Assembly (NCBI GenBank): GCA_018715805.1
Contig: DVKX01000004.1
Span: 1-39,277, forward strand
Source of the DNA: Candidatus Faecousia intestinigallinarum
GTDB taxonomy: Bacteria; Bacillota; Clostridia; Oscillospirales; Oscillospiraceae
DNA: 39,277 bases
Direction: 5' to 3'
Under the pieces are notes generated by a model. It worked only from the letters and a program-made list of their open reading frames with translations, had not been told where the DNA came from and searched no databases. A program made the translations under genes and the position numbers. Shown in pieces: positions 15,441-22,662 of the stretch. Numbering within the stretch: the first letter of the stretch is position 1; the number at the start of each line of letters is the position of its first letter.

Positions 15441-16285
15441 GTTCTCATCCTTTCCATCCGCCAGGTCTTGTCCGGCGACATGACCAGAAGCAAGTCAAAT
15501 AAGTCCTTCTCCACCAGCGGCTTGTACACATTCCGGGAAAAAAGATCCTCCTTACTGGTAGCATGGGCGGTAGCCAGTAGCTTTACACCGCACCAGCCTG
15601 CCTGGGTCAAAGCATGGCAGTCCTCCTCCGCCGTAATCTCGTCCACAGCAATACAGCTTGGCCCCATGGTACGCAGCACCATTTCCACCCCTTGGGACTT
15701 CGGACATCCTGTAAGGATGTCCGTCCGCGGCCCCTGGGAAAAGCAAGGCTCCTGCCCGCTCTGGGGAAAAAGTTCCCCGCGCTCGTCCACCACTGCCACG
15801 CTGCCCGGACAGCGTCCGGAGCGCTGGCGGATCAAGTCCCGCAGCAGCGTTGTTTTTCCGCTGCCCGGACTTCCCAGGATCAAGATAGAGCCAGTCTCTT
15901 TTCCCGCTTGTCCGGCAATTCCTGGAAAGTCCCGAGCCACCCGCAGACATAAGGAATGGTAACTGCGTAAGCCCGCCAGAACGCCGTCTGTGAGCACCGC
16001 CTCCCCGCATAACCCCACGCGGTGCCCCCCGGGGCCGGTGATATATCCCTGGGCAGAGGTGGCGGCTGTCCAGGGAGAATAGCGGCTGGCGCTGTTTACC
16101 ACAAAAGCCAGGTCTTCCGGCGATGCCGGACGGGACAACCAAAAGCTCTCCTTTCCCAATACCAGTTCCGGGGGCTGTTTGCTGCGAAGCCGCAATTCCT
16201 GTAGGCTTGTCCGCCCGCGCTCGTCCACTTCCCGGCGCATCCACAGGGGAAGCAGACCCAAAAAAGCGTCCCATGCACACTGCAT
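15431..16285 (-). CDS. spoIIIAA: Stage III sporulation protein AA, secretion ATPase
   Basis: 284 residues. Type II/IV secretion-like ATPase that powers the mother cell to forespore channel. Walker A GSPGSGKTT at about 138-146, Walker B-like VAVVDERGEL, and the His-box region LATAHATSKEDL are present. Three in-frame starts exist; the third (ATG 16283-16285) has GGAG 8 bases upstream and is preferred, while ATG at 16291 and GTG at 16294 overlap that ribosome site. First gene of the eight-gene operon, complete from AA to AH. Confidence 0.94.
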   Translation of the reverse strand: MQCAWDAFLGLLPLWMRREVDERGRTSLQELRLRSKQPPELVLGKESFWLSRPASPEDLAFVVNSASRYSPWTAATSAQGYITGPGGHRVGLCGEAVLTDGVLAGLRSYHSLCLRVARDFPGIAGQAGKETGSILILGSPGSGKTTLLRDLIRQRSGRCPGSVAVVDERGELFPQSGQEPCFSQGPRTDILTGCPKSQGVEMVLRTMGPSCIAVDEITAEEDCHALTQAGWCGVKLLATAHATSKEDLFSRNVYKPLVEKDLFDLLLVMSPDKTWRMERMRTWN

Positions 16286-16338
16286 TTCCATCACTCCCGC
16301 TCAAGCCTATGCCGCCGTCCGCCCTGCTATGCAGAAAA

Positions 16339-16363
16339 CTCCGGGTGGATTTTCCGCCCGGAG
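16339..16363 (-). other. Hairpin in the spoIIIAA leader
   Basis: Two 11-base arms CTCCGGGTGGA / TCCGCCCGGAG with a 3-base loop lie between the possible promoter and the spoIIIAA ribosome site. One pair is mismatched on the transcribed strand. No T run follows; role unknown. Confidence 0.45.
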
Positions 16364-16368
16364 GAATG

Positions 16369-16397
16369 ATTGTATTTTAGAATCGTACTCTGTGTTC
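16369..16397 (-). promoter_or_regulatory. Possible SigE promoter of the spoIIIA operon
   Basis: AATACAAT (16369-16376) matches 7 of 8 positions of the SigE -10, with GAACACA 14 bases upstream as a weak -35. spoIIIA is SigE-controlled in Bacillus. The cotJ candidate shares the GAAC start of the -35. Confidence 0.4.
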
Positions 16398-16479
16398 CGC
16401 TACCCCGCCCGAAACCGGCCGAAAAAGGGCTTGCAAATGCTTATGCTTTGACCCCTAGTGGATATGCAGCTGAAAGCAG

Positions 16480-16507
16480 AACAGGCATGATCGAAATCAT
16501 GCCTGTT
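16480..16507 (-). terminator. Hairpin terminator after the ECF S-component gene
   Basis: Perfect 12-bp stem AACAGGCATGAT / ATCATGCCTGTT with a TTCG tetraloop on the minus strand. It lacks a long T tract. The rest of 16398-16589 shows no gene. Confidence 0.65.
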
Positions 16508-16589
16508 CCAGGAAATTCACATATTACTGCCTTACCAGCAGGAGCTTTTCTGCCGCTCTTTTATAAATTGGAAATCTACGCCACGCTTA

Positions 16590-17150
16590 TTATTTGCGCC
16601 GCACTGCCTGCAGGATCCGAAGAATCACCGGTGCGCAAATAATGTTGGCGCCCAGCTCCGCCAGGAAATTAAAGCCGATCATCACGGTAATCACATACTG
16701 GAAAGCATTTCCGCCGCCAACCTGGGCAATTCCCTCCCAGAAGAACAGGACGCATCCCAGGAAAAAGACACCCGTATTTACCACAGGGCATACGACAGCC
16801 GCCAAAATAACGGCTACGATCTCGTTCTTTTTCGCGCATACGCGGTAAACCAGTCCGGACAGCCATCCGCACAGAATACCCTTTGCCATGACGGTAATGA
16901 CCGTTCCGAAGGTGTTAAGCCCGTAAAAGAACGCGGTATCCGGCTGGCAAAGCACCACCAGGCCGAATACGCCGCCTAGCACAGCGCCTGCAACCGGACC
17001 ATATACGGCGGCTCCCACCACAATGGGAATCAGCACCAAAGATATGGACACAGGGCCGAACCGGATAAAGCTGCCCAGAAGCTGCAATACTACCACGATT
17101 GCAGATAGGAGGGCAATGCCCACCAGACGGTTGATTTTACTTTTACTCAC
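16590..17150 (-). CDS. ECF transporter S component
   Basis: 186 residues, six predicted membrane helices, basic N-terminus MSKSKINRLVGIALLSAIVVVL typical up to residue 20 of S components that bind the shared ECF module. The substrate pocket sequence does not settle the vitamin; folate or pantothenate-type S components look most alike, without certainty. No ECF ATPase or T gene is nearby, so it must use the common module encoded elsewhere. Start is GTG with AAGGAGGA 5 bases upstream. No recognisable folate, thiamine or FMN riboswitch precedes it. Confidence 0.82.
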   Translation of the reverse strand: MSKSKINRLVGIALLSAIVVVLQLLGSFIRFGPVSISLVLIPIVVGAAVYGPVAGAVLGGVFGLVVLCQPDTAFFYGLNTFGTVITVMAKGILCGWLSGLVYRVCAKKNEIVAVILAAVVCPVVNTGVFFLGCVLFFWEGIAQVGGGNAFQYVITVMIGFNFLAELGANIICAPVILRILQAVRRK

Positions 17151-17257
17151 AAAAATTCCTCCTTGCTGTCGCTCCGAAACGTTCGGATGCGATGCAGATT
17201 CTTATTTGCCGGAGTTCCGGCTGGTTCTGAAACGGGCAAAAGCCCGGGACAGATAAT
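17151..17257 (-). other. Intergenic region between ftsK and the ECF gene
   Basis: Holds two small hairpins: CGGGC/GCCCG around 17233-17246 followed by TTTC on the minus strand, and GCCGGA/TCCGGC at 17208-17221. They may form a weak terminator for ftsK. No clear promoter for the ECF gene was seen, so read-through is possible. Confidence 0.35.
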
Positions 17258-19888
17258 TTAGAAGGGCGGCGCGTCTTCCTCCGGCGCCATGTCGTCAAAG
17301 GCCAATTGGACGCTTTCCGGATTTTGTCCGGCGCGAATAGCTGCCCATTGCTCTTTGGTTATCAAAATCGCCCGGGGTTTGCTGCCTTGGAAAGGACCGA
17401 CAATGCCCCGTTCCTCCATCTCGTCCACAATACGAGCCGCACGGGCATAGCCCAGTTTCAGCCGCCGCTGGAGCATGGATACAGAAGCCTGCCCCGTCTC
17501 CAGAATGACATCCACAGCTGCGGGAAGCATTTCATCTCCAGCCAATTCGTCCTCATTTGGCTCCATGTCGGATGCAGCCGCCTTGCCGCTGCCGGTCTGC
17601 GCCGCTTTCCGCTCAATTTCTTCCATGACGGTCTGATCATAGCTGCTCATGTAATTCTCTTTTACATATGTGGCTACCGCTTCTACCTCGGCGTCGCTGA
17701 CAAAGCACCCCTGCACACGCTTGGGTTTTCCGCAGCCGATCGGCGCATAGAGCATATCGCCCTTGCCCACCAGCTTTTCCGCGCCCTGGGTATCCAGAAT
17801 GATTCGGGATTCCATAGCGGAGGCCACGGCGAACGCGATCCGGGAAGGGATATTGGCCTTCATAAGACCAGTGATTACATCCGCGGAAGGACGCTGGGTG
17901 GCGATGAGCAAATGGATGCCCGCTGCGCGCCCCATCTGGGCAATGCGGCAGATGGACTCCTCCACTTCTTTTGCCGCCACCAACATCAGGTCAGCCAACT
18001 CATCGATAATTACGACCACTTGGGGCAGCTTCTGACCTGACTCATCCATTTCCTGGTTCATAATGATATTGTTATAGGACTCCAGATCCCGCACGCCCAG
18101 GTCGGACATGGCACGGTAACGGCGCATCATTTCCGTAACAGCCCACTGGAGAGAGCCAGCCGCCTTTTTGGGATCAGTAACCACAGGAATCAGCAGATGC
18201 GGAATACCGTTATAAATGCCCAGCTCCACCATTTTCGGATCTACCATGATGAGGCGCACATCCTCAGGACTTGCCTTGTAAAGCAGGGAGATGATGATGG
18301 AATTGGTACACACGGATTTGCCTGAACCGGTGGTGCCGGCAATGAGCATATGAGGCAGCTTGGAGATGTCCCCTACAATACAGTTGCCGCCGATGTCCTT
18401 TCCCACAGCAAAGGAGGACTTGGACTTCGCCCGGATAAACTCCGGAGAATCGATAACTTCCCGCAGAGAAACGGTGGTGACCGCGCGGTTCGGCACCTCG
18501 ATGCCCACCACAGAGATCTTTCCTTCCACCGCCGCTATGCGCACGCCGGAAGCACCCAGACTCAGCGCAATATCGTCCGCTGCAGAGGTAAGCTTATTCA
18601 GCCGCACGCCTTTGTCCAGCTCCACCTCATAACGGGTCACGCTGGGGCCGCGGGTCACGTTGATGATCCTGGCGTCGATTTTGAAACTTTGTAAAGTTTC
18701 ATTCAGCCGCCGGGAGTTTTCCCGCATTTCCGCCGTGCCGTCGGCAGCGTTTCTGCCGGAGGGCTTCAGCAAATCAATGGGCGGAAAGCAGTATTGAGCC
18801 TTTTCCTGCGCCTCTGCCTGGGCAATTTCCTGCGCCACCTGAGCCGCAGAATCCGCAGTATCCTTGGCAGTCAGCTTGACGGGCTTTTCCTCTGCCGGCA
18901 GCGGGGGCAGTTCCGAAGGAATCTCTTCTTCCGCTGTAATGGGCGTCGCTTTCCCCTCTGCGGCAGCAACCGCCGCAGCAGAGGGCGTTTCTTTTACCGG
19001 CGCGGGAGTCTGCTCCTCATATTCCACATGGACTGCTGCCGCCGCCACAGGGGAATCCACTTCGCCGTCAATCTGTCGGAAAAGCCGGGCGTTTTTTTCC
19101 TGGGCATCCGGTTTCTCCGCCGAAGCCTTCTGGGAAGCCCGTTCCGCTTTTACTTTCTTTTGATTCTCTACATATTCAATGCGCTTGGTGGCCAAGTGAT
19201 TCACCACAATGGCCGCAGGTTCCGGAGGATCTTCCACATCTTCGTCCTCCCATGCCGCCCGGGGGCGGTTCCGTACCGCGCGAACGATGCTGGGAACTGT
19301 GATCTGCATACCGCCCAGCAGTGTGAGCACTCCTCCAACAATCAGTATTACGAAGGACAGCACCCGTCCGCACAGCCACTGCAGGAATATGGCCAGCAGC
19401 CCGCAGAGCAGCCCGCCGCTGGCGCCGCTTCCACCGGTGCTGTAAAGCTCCCCAATGGTCTGGAAGCCAAAGCTTCCGTTTTCCGGCATTAGGATCAGAT
19501 GAGAAATACAGCCGCACAGCAATACAAAAGCGATGATGCAGATGGTGCGCATACGCACAGGCCGTTTCCCGCTAAATGCAAAGATAAAAAATAGATACAA
19601 AGACGCAGGGATGCTGATTAAAAAACCCATGCGGCCGATAATTCCCATCAGGAAAGATGCAAACAGCTTTGTCAGCGCGCCTTCCGGCTCCAGAAATATT
19701 ACCAGCAGCACAATAAACAGCACCAGGCAGATGCCGGCGCCAATAAACCGGGGGGAAAATGGACTTTCCTCCTGAGGCGCAGCTTTTGCAGTTTTTTTCT
19801 GCGGGACGGATCTGCCGCCGGCAGCCGTCTTGGTCTTCGATGCAGAGGCCGCTTTCTGGGCCTGAGATTTTCCCTTTTGCTCTGCCAT
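17258..19888 (-). CDS. ftsK: DNA translocase FtsK/SpoIIIE
   Basis: 876 residues. Pumps chromosomal DNA through closing septa, in spore formers also into the forespore. Four membrane helices lie in about 45-200, then an Ala/Glu/Pro-rich linker (about 230-400), the RecA-like motor with Walker A GTTGSGKS near 520 and a Walker B VVVIIDELADLM, and a C-terminal gamma winged helix (about 795-835, SMLQRRLKLGYARAARI) that reads polar DNA motifs. ATG follows AAGGAGG. The neighbour tepA is the same as beside spoIIIE in Bacillus, which favours the SpoIIIE role, but a second FtsK may exist elsewhere. Confidence 0.95.
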   Translation of the reverse strand: MAEQKGKSQAQKAASASKTKTAAGGRSVPQKKTAKAAPQEESPFSPRFIGAGICLVLFIVLLVIFLEPEGALTKLFASFLMGIIGRMGFLISIPASLYLFFIFAFSGKRPVRMRTICIIAFVLLCGCISHLILMPENGSFGFQTIGELYSTGGSGASGGLLCGLLAIFLQWLCGRVLSFVILIVGGVLTLLGGMQITVPSIVRAVRNRPRAAWEDEDVEDPPEPAAIVVNHLATKRIEYVENQKKVKAERASQKASAEKPDAQEKNARLFRQIDGEVDSPVAAAAVHVEYEEQTPAPVKETPSAAAVAAAEGKATPITAEEEIPSELPPLPAEEKPVKLTAKDTADSAAQVAQEIAQAEAQEKAQYCFPPIDLLKPSGRNAADGTAEMRENSRRLNETLQSFKIDARIINVTRGPSVTRYEVELDKGVRLNKLTSAADDIALSLGASGVRIAAVEGKISVVGIEVPNRAVTTVSLREVIDSPEFIRAKSKSSFAVGKDIGGNCIVGDISKLPHMLIAGTTGSGKSVCTNSIIISLLYKASPEDVRLIMVDPKMVELGIYNGIPHLLIPVVTDPKKAAGSLQWAVTEMMRRYRAMSDLGVRDLESYNNIIMNQEMDESGQKLPQVVVIIDELADLMLVAAKEVEESICRIAQMGRAAGIHLLIATQRPSADVITGLMKANIPSRIAFAVASAMESRIILDTQGAEKLVGKGDMLYAPIGCGKPKRVQGCFVSDAEVEAVATYVKENYMSSYDQTVMEEIERKAAQTGSGKAAASDMEPNEDELAGDEMLPAAVDVILETGQASVSMLQRRLKLGYARAARIVDEMEERGIVGPFQGSKPRAILITKEQWAAIRAGQNPESVQLAFDDMAPEEDAPPF

Positions 19889-19899
19889 AGTTGCCTCCT

Positions 19900-20733
19900 T
19901 TATGTGGTCATATACAAAATAAACGTAAACAATGCCGCGCCCCAGCTATAGTAAGCGAAGCTGGAGAAACCCTGTTTCACTGCCAGGAAGCGCATCAAAT
20001 GAACGGCTATGTAGCCACCGCCGCAGGAAGCCGCAGCGGCCAGGATACACTGCAGGACAGTTATGATCCCAAAAGCCCCTGCTCCGCTGCGCACCAGGCC
20101 AAAAATATCCAAGGCCAGCAGAACGATAAGCATTGGATAGAGACACAGCAGCGCCCAATTCAGCGCTTTCTGCTTGTCCGCTCCCCGAGCAGCAGCCATG
20201 GACAATACGCCGCCGATACGGGAAAGGCCGGGCAGAATGCCCAATGCGCCAAAAATACCCATAAGCAGCCCATCCGCAGGGGTCATGGAACGGGAGTCCT
20301 TATTCCCTGCCGGTAAGAATTGCGGCACGAACAAAATTACGCCGTTCAGCAGGAACAAAGCGGCTGTCATAGGCAGGGAATCCCCGTCCCCGGCAAAAAT
20401 CCCAAACAGCACCGCACCCAGGAGCATGGGAAAAAATGCGGAGCGCGCCAGTGCATAATCCAAAATTGCCTGGCTGTCCGGCGGGCGTTTCCTGCGGCGG
20501 GGCGGCAGGCTTGCCAAGCGCCGCTCACGGGTGATCCGGCGGAACATTTGCCGGGACGTAAGAAATAAAGCGCCCAGCATCCCCAAATGCGCAAACAGGT
20601 CAATGAGATGCCGCGCAGACATACCGAAAAGCTTCCCGACGATCAGCTGGTGCGCTGAAGCGGAAATGGGCAGAAATTCTCCAAGACCGGATAAAAAACC
20701 ATATACTACACTTCCCAGTATCTCCAGCGCCAT
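19900..20733 (-). CDS. UppP/BacA-like undecaprenyl-diphosphatase, divergent motifs
   Basis: 277 residues, about eight membrane helices, overall UppP architecture. The first motif reads SGLGEFLPISASAHQ where UppP has QGLTEFLPISSSGH; the key Glu and His are kept but the acidic or Gln residue ahead is Ser. The second motif reads PGLSRIGGVLS in place of PGxSRSGAT, keeping the Arg. Known members release phosphate from undecaprenyl diphosphate to recycle the cell-wall lipid carrier. A basic cytosolic loop (about 67-90, RRITRERRLASLPPRRRKR) is unusual. Probably active on a lipid diphosphate, but a different substrate is possible. Eleven bases precede ftsK, so the two are cotranscribed. Confidence 0.78.
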   Translation of the reverse strand: MALEILGSVVYGFLSGLGEFLPISASAHQLIVGKLFGMSARHLIDLFAHLGMLGALFLTSRQMFRRITRERRLASLPPRRRKRPPDSQAILDYALARSAFFPMLLGAVLFGIFAGDGDSLPMTAALFLLNGVILFVPQFLPAGNKDSRSMTPADGLLMGIFGALGILPGLSRIGGVLSMAAARGADKQKALNWALLCLYPMLIVLLALDIFGLVRSGAGAFGIITVLQCILAAAASCGGGYIAVHLMRFLAVKQGFSSFAYYSWGAALFTFILYMTT

Positions 20734-20763
20734 GCATACTTCTCCTTTATAGGTCTAACCAAT

Positions 20764-20792
20764 ATCATAGCACATCCTCCGGGAAATTTCCA
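20764..20792 (-). promoter_or_regulatory. Promoter of uppP-like-ftsK
   Basis: TGGAAA (20787-20792), 17-base spacer, TATGAT (20764-20769) preceded by TGC, an extended -10. Confidence 0.55.
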
Positions 20793-20806
20793 CCCTAAAG
20801 TGAAAA

Positions 20807-21520
20807 TTATTGCTTTTGCCGGGTTTTTCCCTTCCCCTGTCCGGACTGCCGGGCAATCATTTTGTGCAACGTTGTCAGCGCGTCGCTGAGTCCCCCCAGT
20901 TTGTCGATAAGGCCGGAGGCCACCGCTTCTTTGCCGTAAAGGATTGTCCCCACATCCGTGGCCATTTCCCCCGTGGCCATCATATAGCTTTCAAATTGCT
21001 CTTTGGAAATGTTGGAATTGGCAGTGACAAAATCCGCGATCTGCTCCTGGATGCGCTGGAAATACCGGAAAGTCTGGGGCGCCCCCACCACCAACCCGGT
21101 CATTCGCACCGGATGCACCGTCATGCTGGCGGTGGGGGTGATAAAGGATTTTTTCGTACACACAGCCAGAGGGATTCCAATGGAATGCCCGCCGCCCAAA
21201 ACCAGGGAAACCGTGGGCTTCTTCATGCCTGCGATCATCTCTGCAATGGCCAGTCCCGCTTCAATATCTCCGCCCACAGTATTGAGCAGGAGCAGCAATC
21301 CATCGATTTCCTCGCTTTCCTCAATCCCTGCCAGCAAAGGCAAAACATGCTCATATTTTGTGGTTTTGGCCGTCTCCGGCAAAACCTGATGCCCTTCGAC
21401 CTGGCCGATGATGGTCAGCGTATAGATATTTCCCTTGCTGCTTTTGGTAATATCGGAGCCAAGCTCAATTATCTGCTCCCGTTCTTGTTTTTTTAACTCT
21501 GCATCGGCTTTTTCATTCAT
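20807..21520 (-). CDS. tepA: TepA/YmfB, ClpP-class serine protease
   Basis: 237 residues. ClpP fold of peptidase family S14, in Bacillus called translocation-enhancing protein TepA. NTVGGDIEAGLAIAE near 80, the nucleophile Ser113 in GGGHS and His135 in MTVHPV are visible. The N-terminus is charged, without a signal peptide, so the enzyme is cytosolic. Substrate unknown; a role in clearing proteins or peptides during sporulation or secretion has been suggested for the family. Start ATG has AGGAGG 8 bases upstream. Neighbour of ftsK/spoIIIE as in Bacillus. Confidence 0.9.
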   Translation of the reverse strand: MNEKADAELKKQEREQIIELGSDITKSSKGNIYTLTIIGQVEGHQVLPETAKTTKYEHVLPLLAGIEESEEIDGLLLLLNTVGGDIEAGLAIAEMIAGMKKPTVSLVLGGGHSIGIPLAVCTKKSFITPTASMTVHPVRMTGLVVGAPQTFRYFQRIQEQIADFVTANSNISKEQFESYMMATGEMATDVGTILYGKEAVASGLIDKLGGLSDALTTLHKMIARQSGQGKGKTRQKQ

Positions 21521-21579
21521 GCCACCGACCTCCTATGGTTTTTTCATAGGATAACCCGCAAAGTTCCGATCAATTCACC

Positions 21580-21608
21580 TTGCGTTTATTGACGCAATGG
21601 CGTATAAT
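21580..21608 (+). promoter_or_regulatory. Promoter with palindrome, TSCPD gene
   Basis: TTGCGT (21580-21585), 17-base spacer, TATAAT (21603-21608). The -35 is one arm of TTGCGT-N6-ACGCAA (21580-21597), a perfect 6+6 inverted repeat that looks like a repressor site. The following 156-base leader contains CAGCA/TGCTG and GCGGC/GCCGC hairpins but matches no riboswitch I know. Confidence 0.55.
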
Positions 21609-21764
21609 AGCAGCAGGGATTTGCTGCGTTCTTTCCCGCGTCCCTATCTGCCGACGGCGGCATGAGCACTGGCCGCGTGCAGATACTTTACCTGTATTCC
21701 TTGGATGTCCCATTCTGAAGGAGTCGCTGCGAAACTGCAAAATTTTATACAAGGAGAATATACA

Positions 21765-22022
21765 ATGCAATTTACTTACAAAACGAAGGGTACCTGCTCC
21801 CGGGAGATCCTCTTTGACATTGAGGATGGAAAGGTGAAAAATCTTCAGTTCATCGGTGGGTGCAACGGAAATCTGAAAGGTATCGGTGCGCTGGTAGACG
21901 GTATGCCCATCGATGAGGTTATCGCCCGTGTGGAGGGAATCCAGTGCGGAATGAAAGCTACCTCCTGCCCCGATCAGCTGGCGCAGGCGCTGAAAGAAGC
22001 CAAGGCGCAGCTGCGTGCGTAA
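21765..22022 (+). CDS. TSCPD domain protein (TIGR03905 type)
   Basis: 85 residues. Small Cys-containing protein with CNGNLKGIGALV near 28 and a C-terminal TSCPDQLAQAL motif, the TSCPD domain also found at the end of B12-dependent ribonucleotide reductases. Conserved cysteines (in GTCSRE, GGCNGN, IQCGM, TSCPD) suggest metal or redox chemistry. Function unknown; stand-alone copies are common in Clostridia. Start ATG is 8 bases after AAGGAG; a longer in-frame extension lacks a ribosome site. Monocistronic. Confidence 0.88.
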   Translation: MQFTYKTKGTCSREILFDIEDGKVKNLQFIGGCNGNLKGIGALVDGMPIDEVIARVEGIQCGMKATSCPDQLAQALKEAKAQLRA

Positions 22023-22078
22023 AGCATAAAAATCCCGGAAAGCAGTTATCTAACCGCTTTCCGGGATTTTTATGCTTT
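22021..22078. terminator. Bidirectional terminator shared by the TSCPD gene and engB
   Basis: 23-bp perfect stem (22021-22043 with 22056-22078) and 12-base loop, with internal A and T runs acting on either strand. The arms contain part or all of both genes' TAA stop codons. Confidence 0.95.
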
Positions 22079-22654
22079 CACAAGGGAGAAAATCCGCTGC
22101 ACCAGCGCGTCCCGTCCGTCTCCCTTCTCGGCAGAGAAGGGGATCACCTGGCACTCCTCGGGAAGCTCCAAGTCCTCCCGGATAATTTGCAGATTGGTTA
22201 GAATCTCGCTTTTTTTCAGCTTGTCCAGCTTATTGGCCACAACGCAGAAATCGCAGTCCGCGTCCAGAAACCAGCGTGCCATGGTAATATCGTTGTTGGT
22301 GGGGGGATGCCGCGCGTCCACAATCAAAATTCCAAGATCAATGCGCCCAGCTGCAAAATAGCGCTCCATCAGTTCCCCCCAGCGCTGCTTCTCCTTCTGG
22401 GAGACTTTGGCATAGCCATAACCGGGCAGATCTACAAAATAGCACTTTTTGTCCACCGTAAAATAATTCACATGCACGGTCTTTCCTGGGGTATCCCCTA
22501 CCCTGGCAAAATTCTTTCGCTGGAGCACCCGGTTGATCACCGAGGATTTCCCCACGTTGGATTTGCCTGCGAAAGCGATTTCCGGCAGGCGTTCTCTGGG
22601 GAAGTCCTTGGCAGAGGCGGCGGAAATAGAGAATTCCACATTGTTGAGATTCAT
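22070..22654 (-). CDS. engB: EngB/YsxC ribosome biogenesis GTPase
   Basis: 194 residues. GTPase needed for late assembly of the 50S subunit. G1 GKSNVGKSS near 30, the T-rich G2 region GDTPGKT, G3 DLPGYG, G4 NKLDKL and the switch FAGRI-like region are all normal. Start ATG has GAGGTG upstream; a start 4 codons earlier is possible but has none. It follows lon by 8 bases, as lonA-ysxC in Bacillus. Confidence 0.96.
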   Translation of the reverse strand: MNLNNVEFSISAASAKDFPRERLPEIAFAGKSNVGKSSVINRVLQRKNFARVGDTPGKTVHVNYFTVDKKCYFVDLPGYGYAKVSQKEKQRWGELMERYFAAGRIDLGILIVDARHPPTNNDITMARWFLDADCDFCVVANKLDKLKKSEILTNLQIIREDLELPEECQVIPFSAEKGDGRDALVQRIFSLVKA

Positions 22655-22662
22655 GGGACACC

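Noticed and set aside
17151..17257. Vitamin riboswitch before the ECF S component
   Set aside because: None of the conserved cores of THF, TPP, FMN or cobalamin riboswitches is visible.
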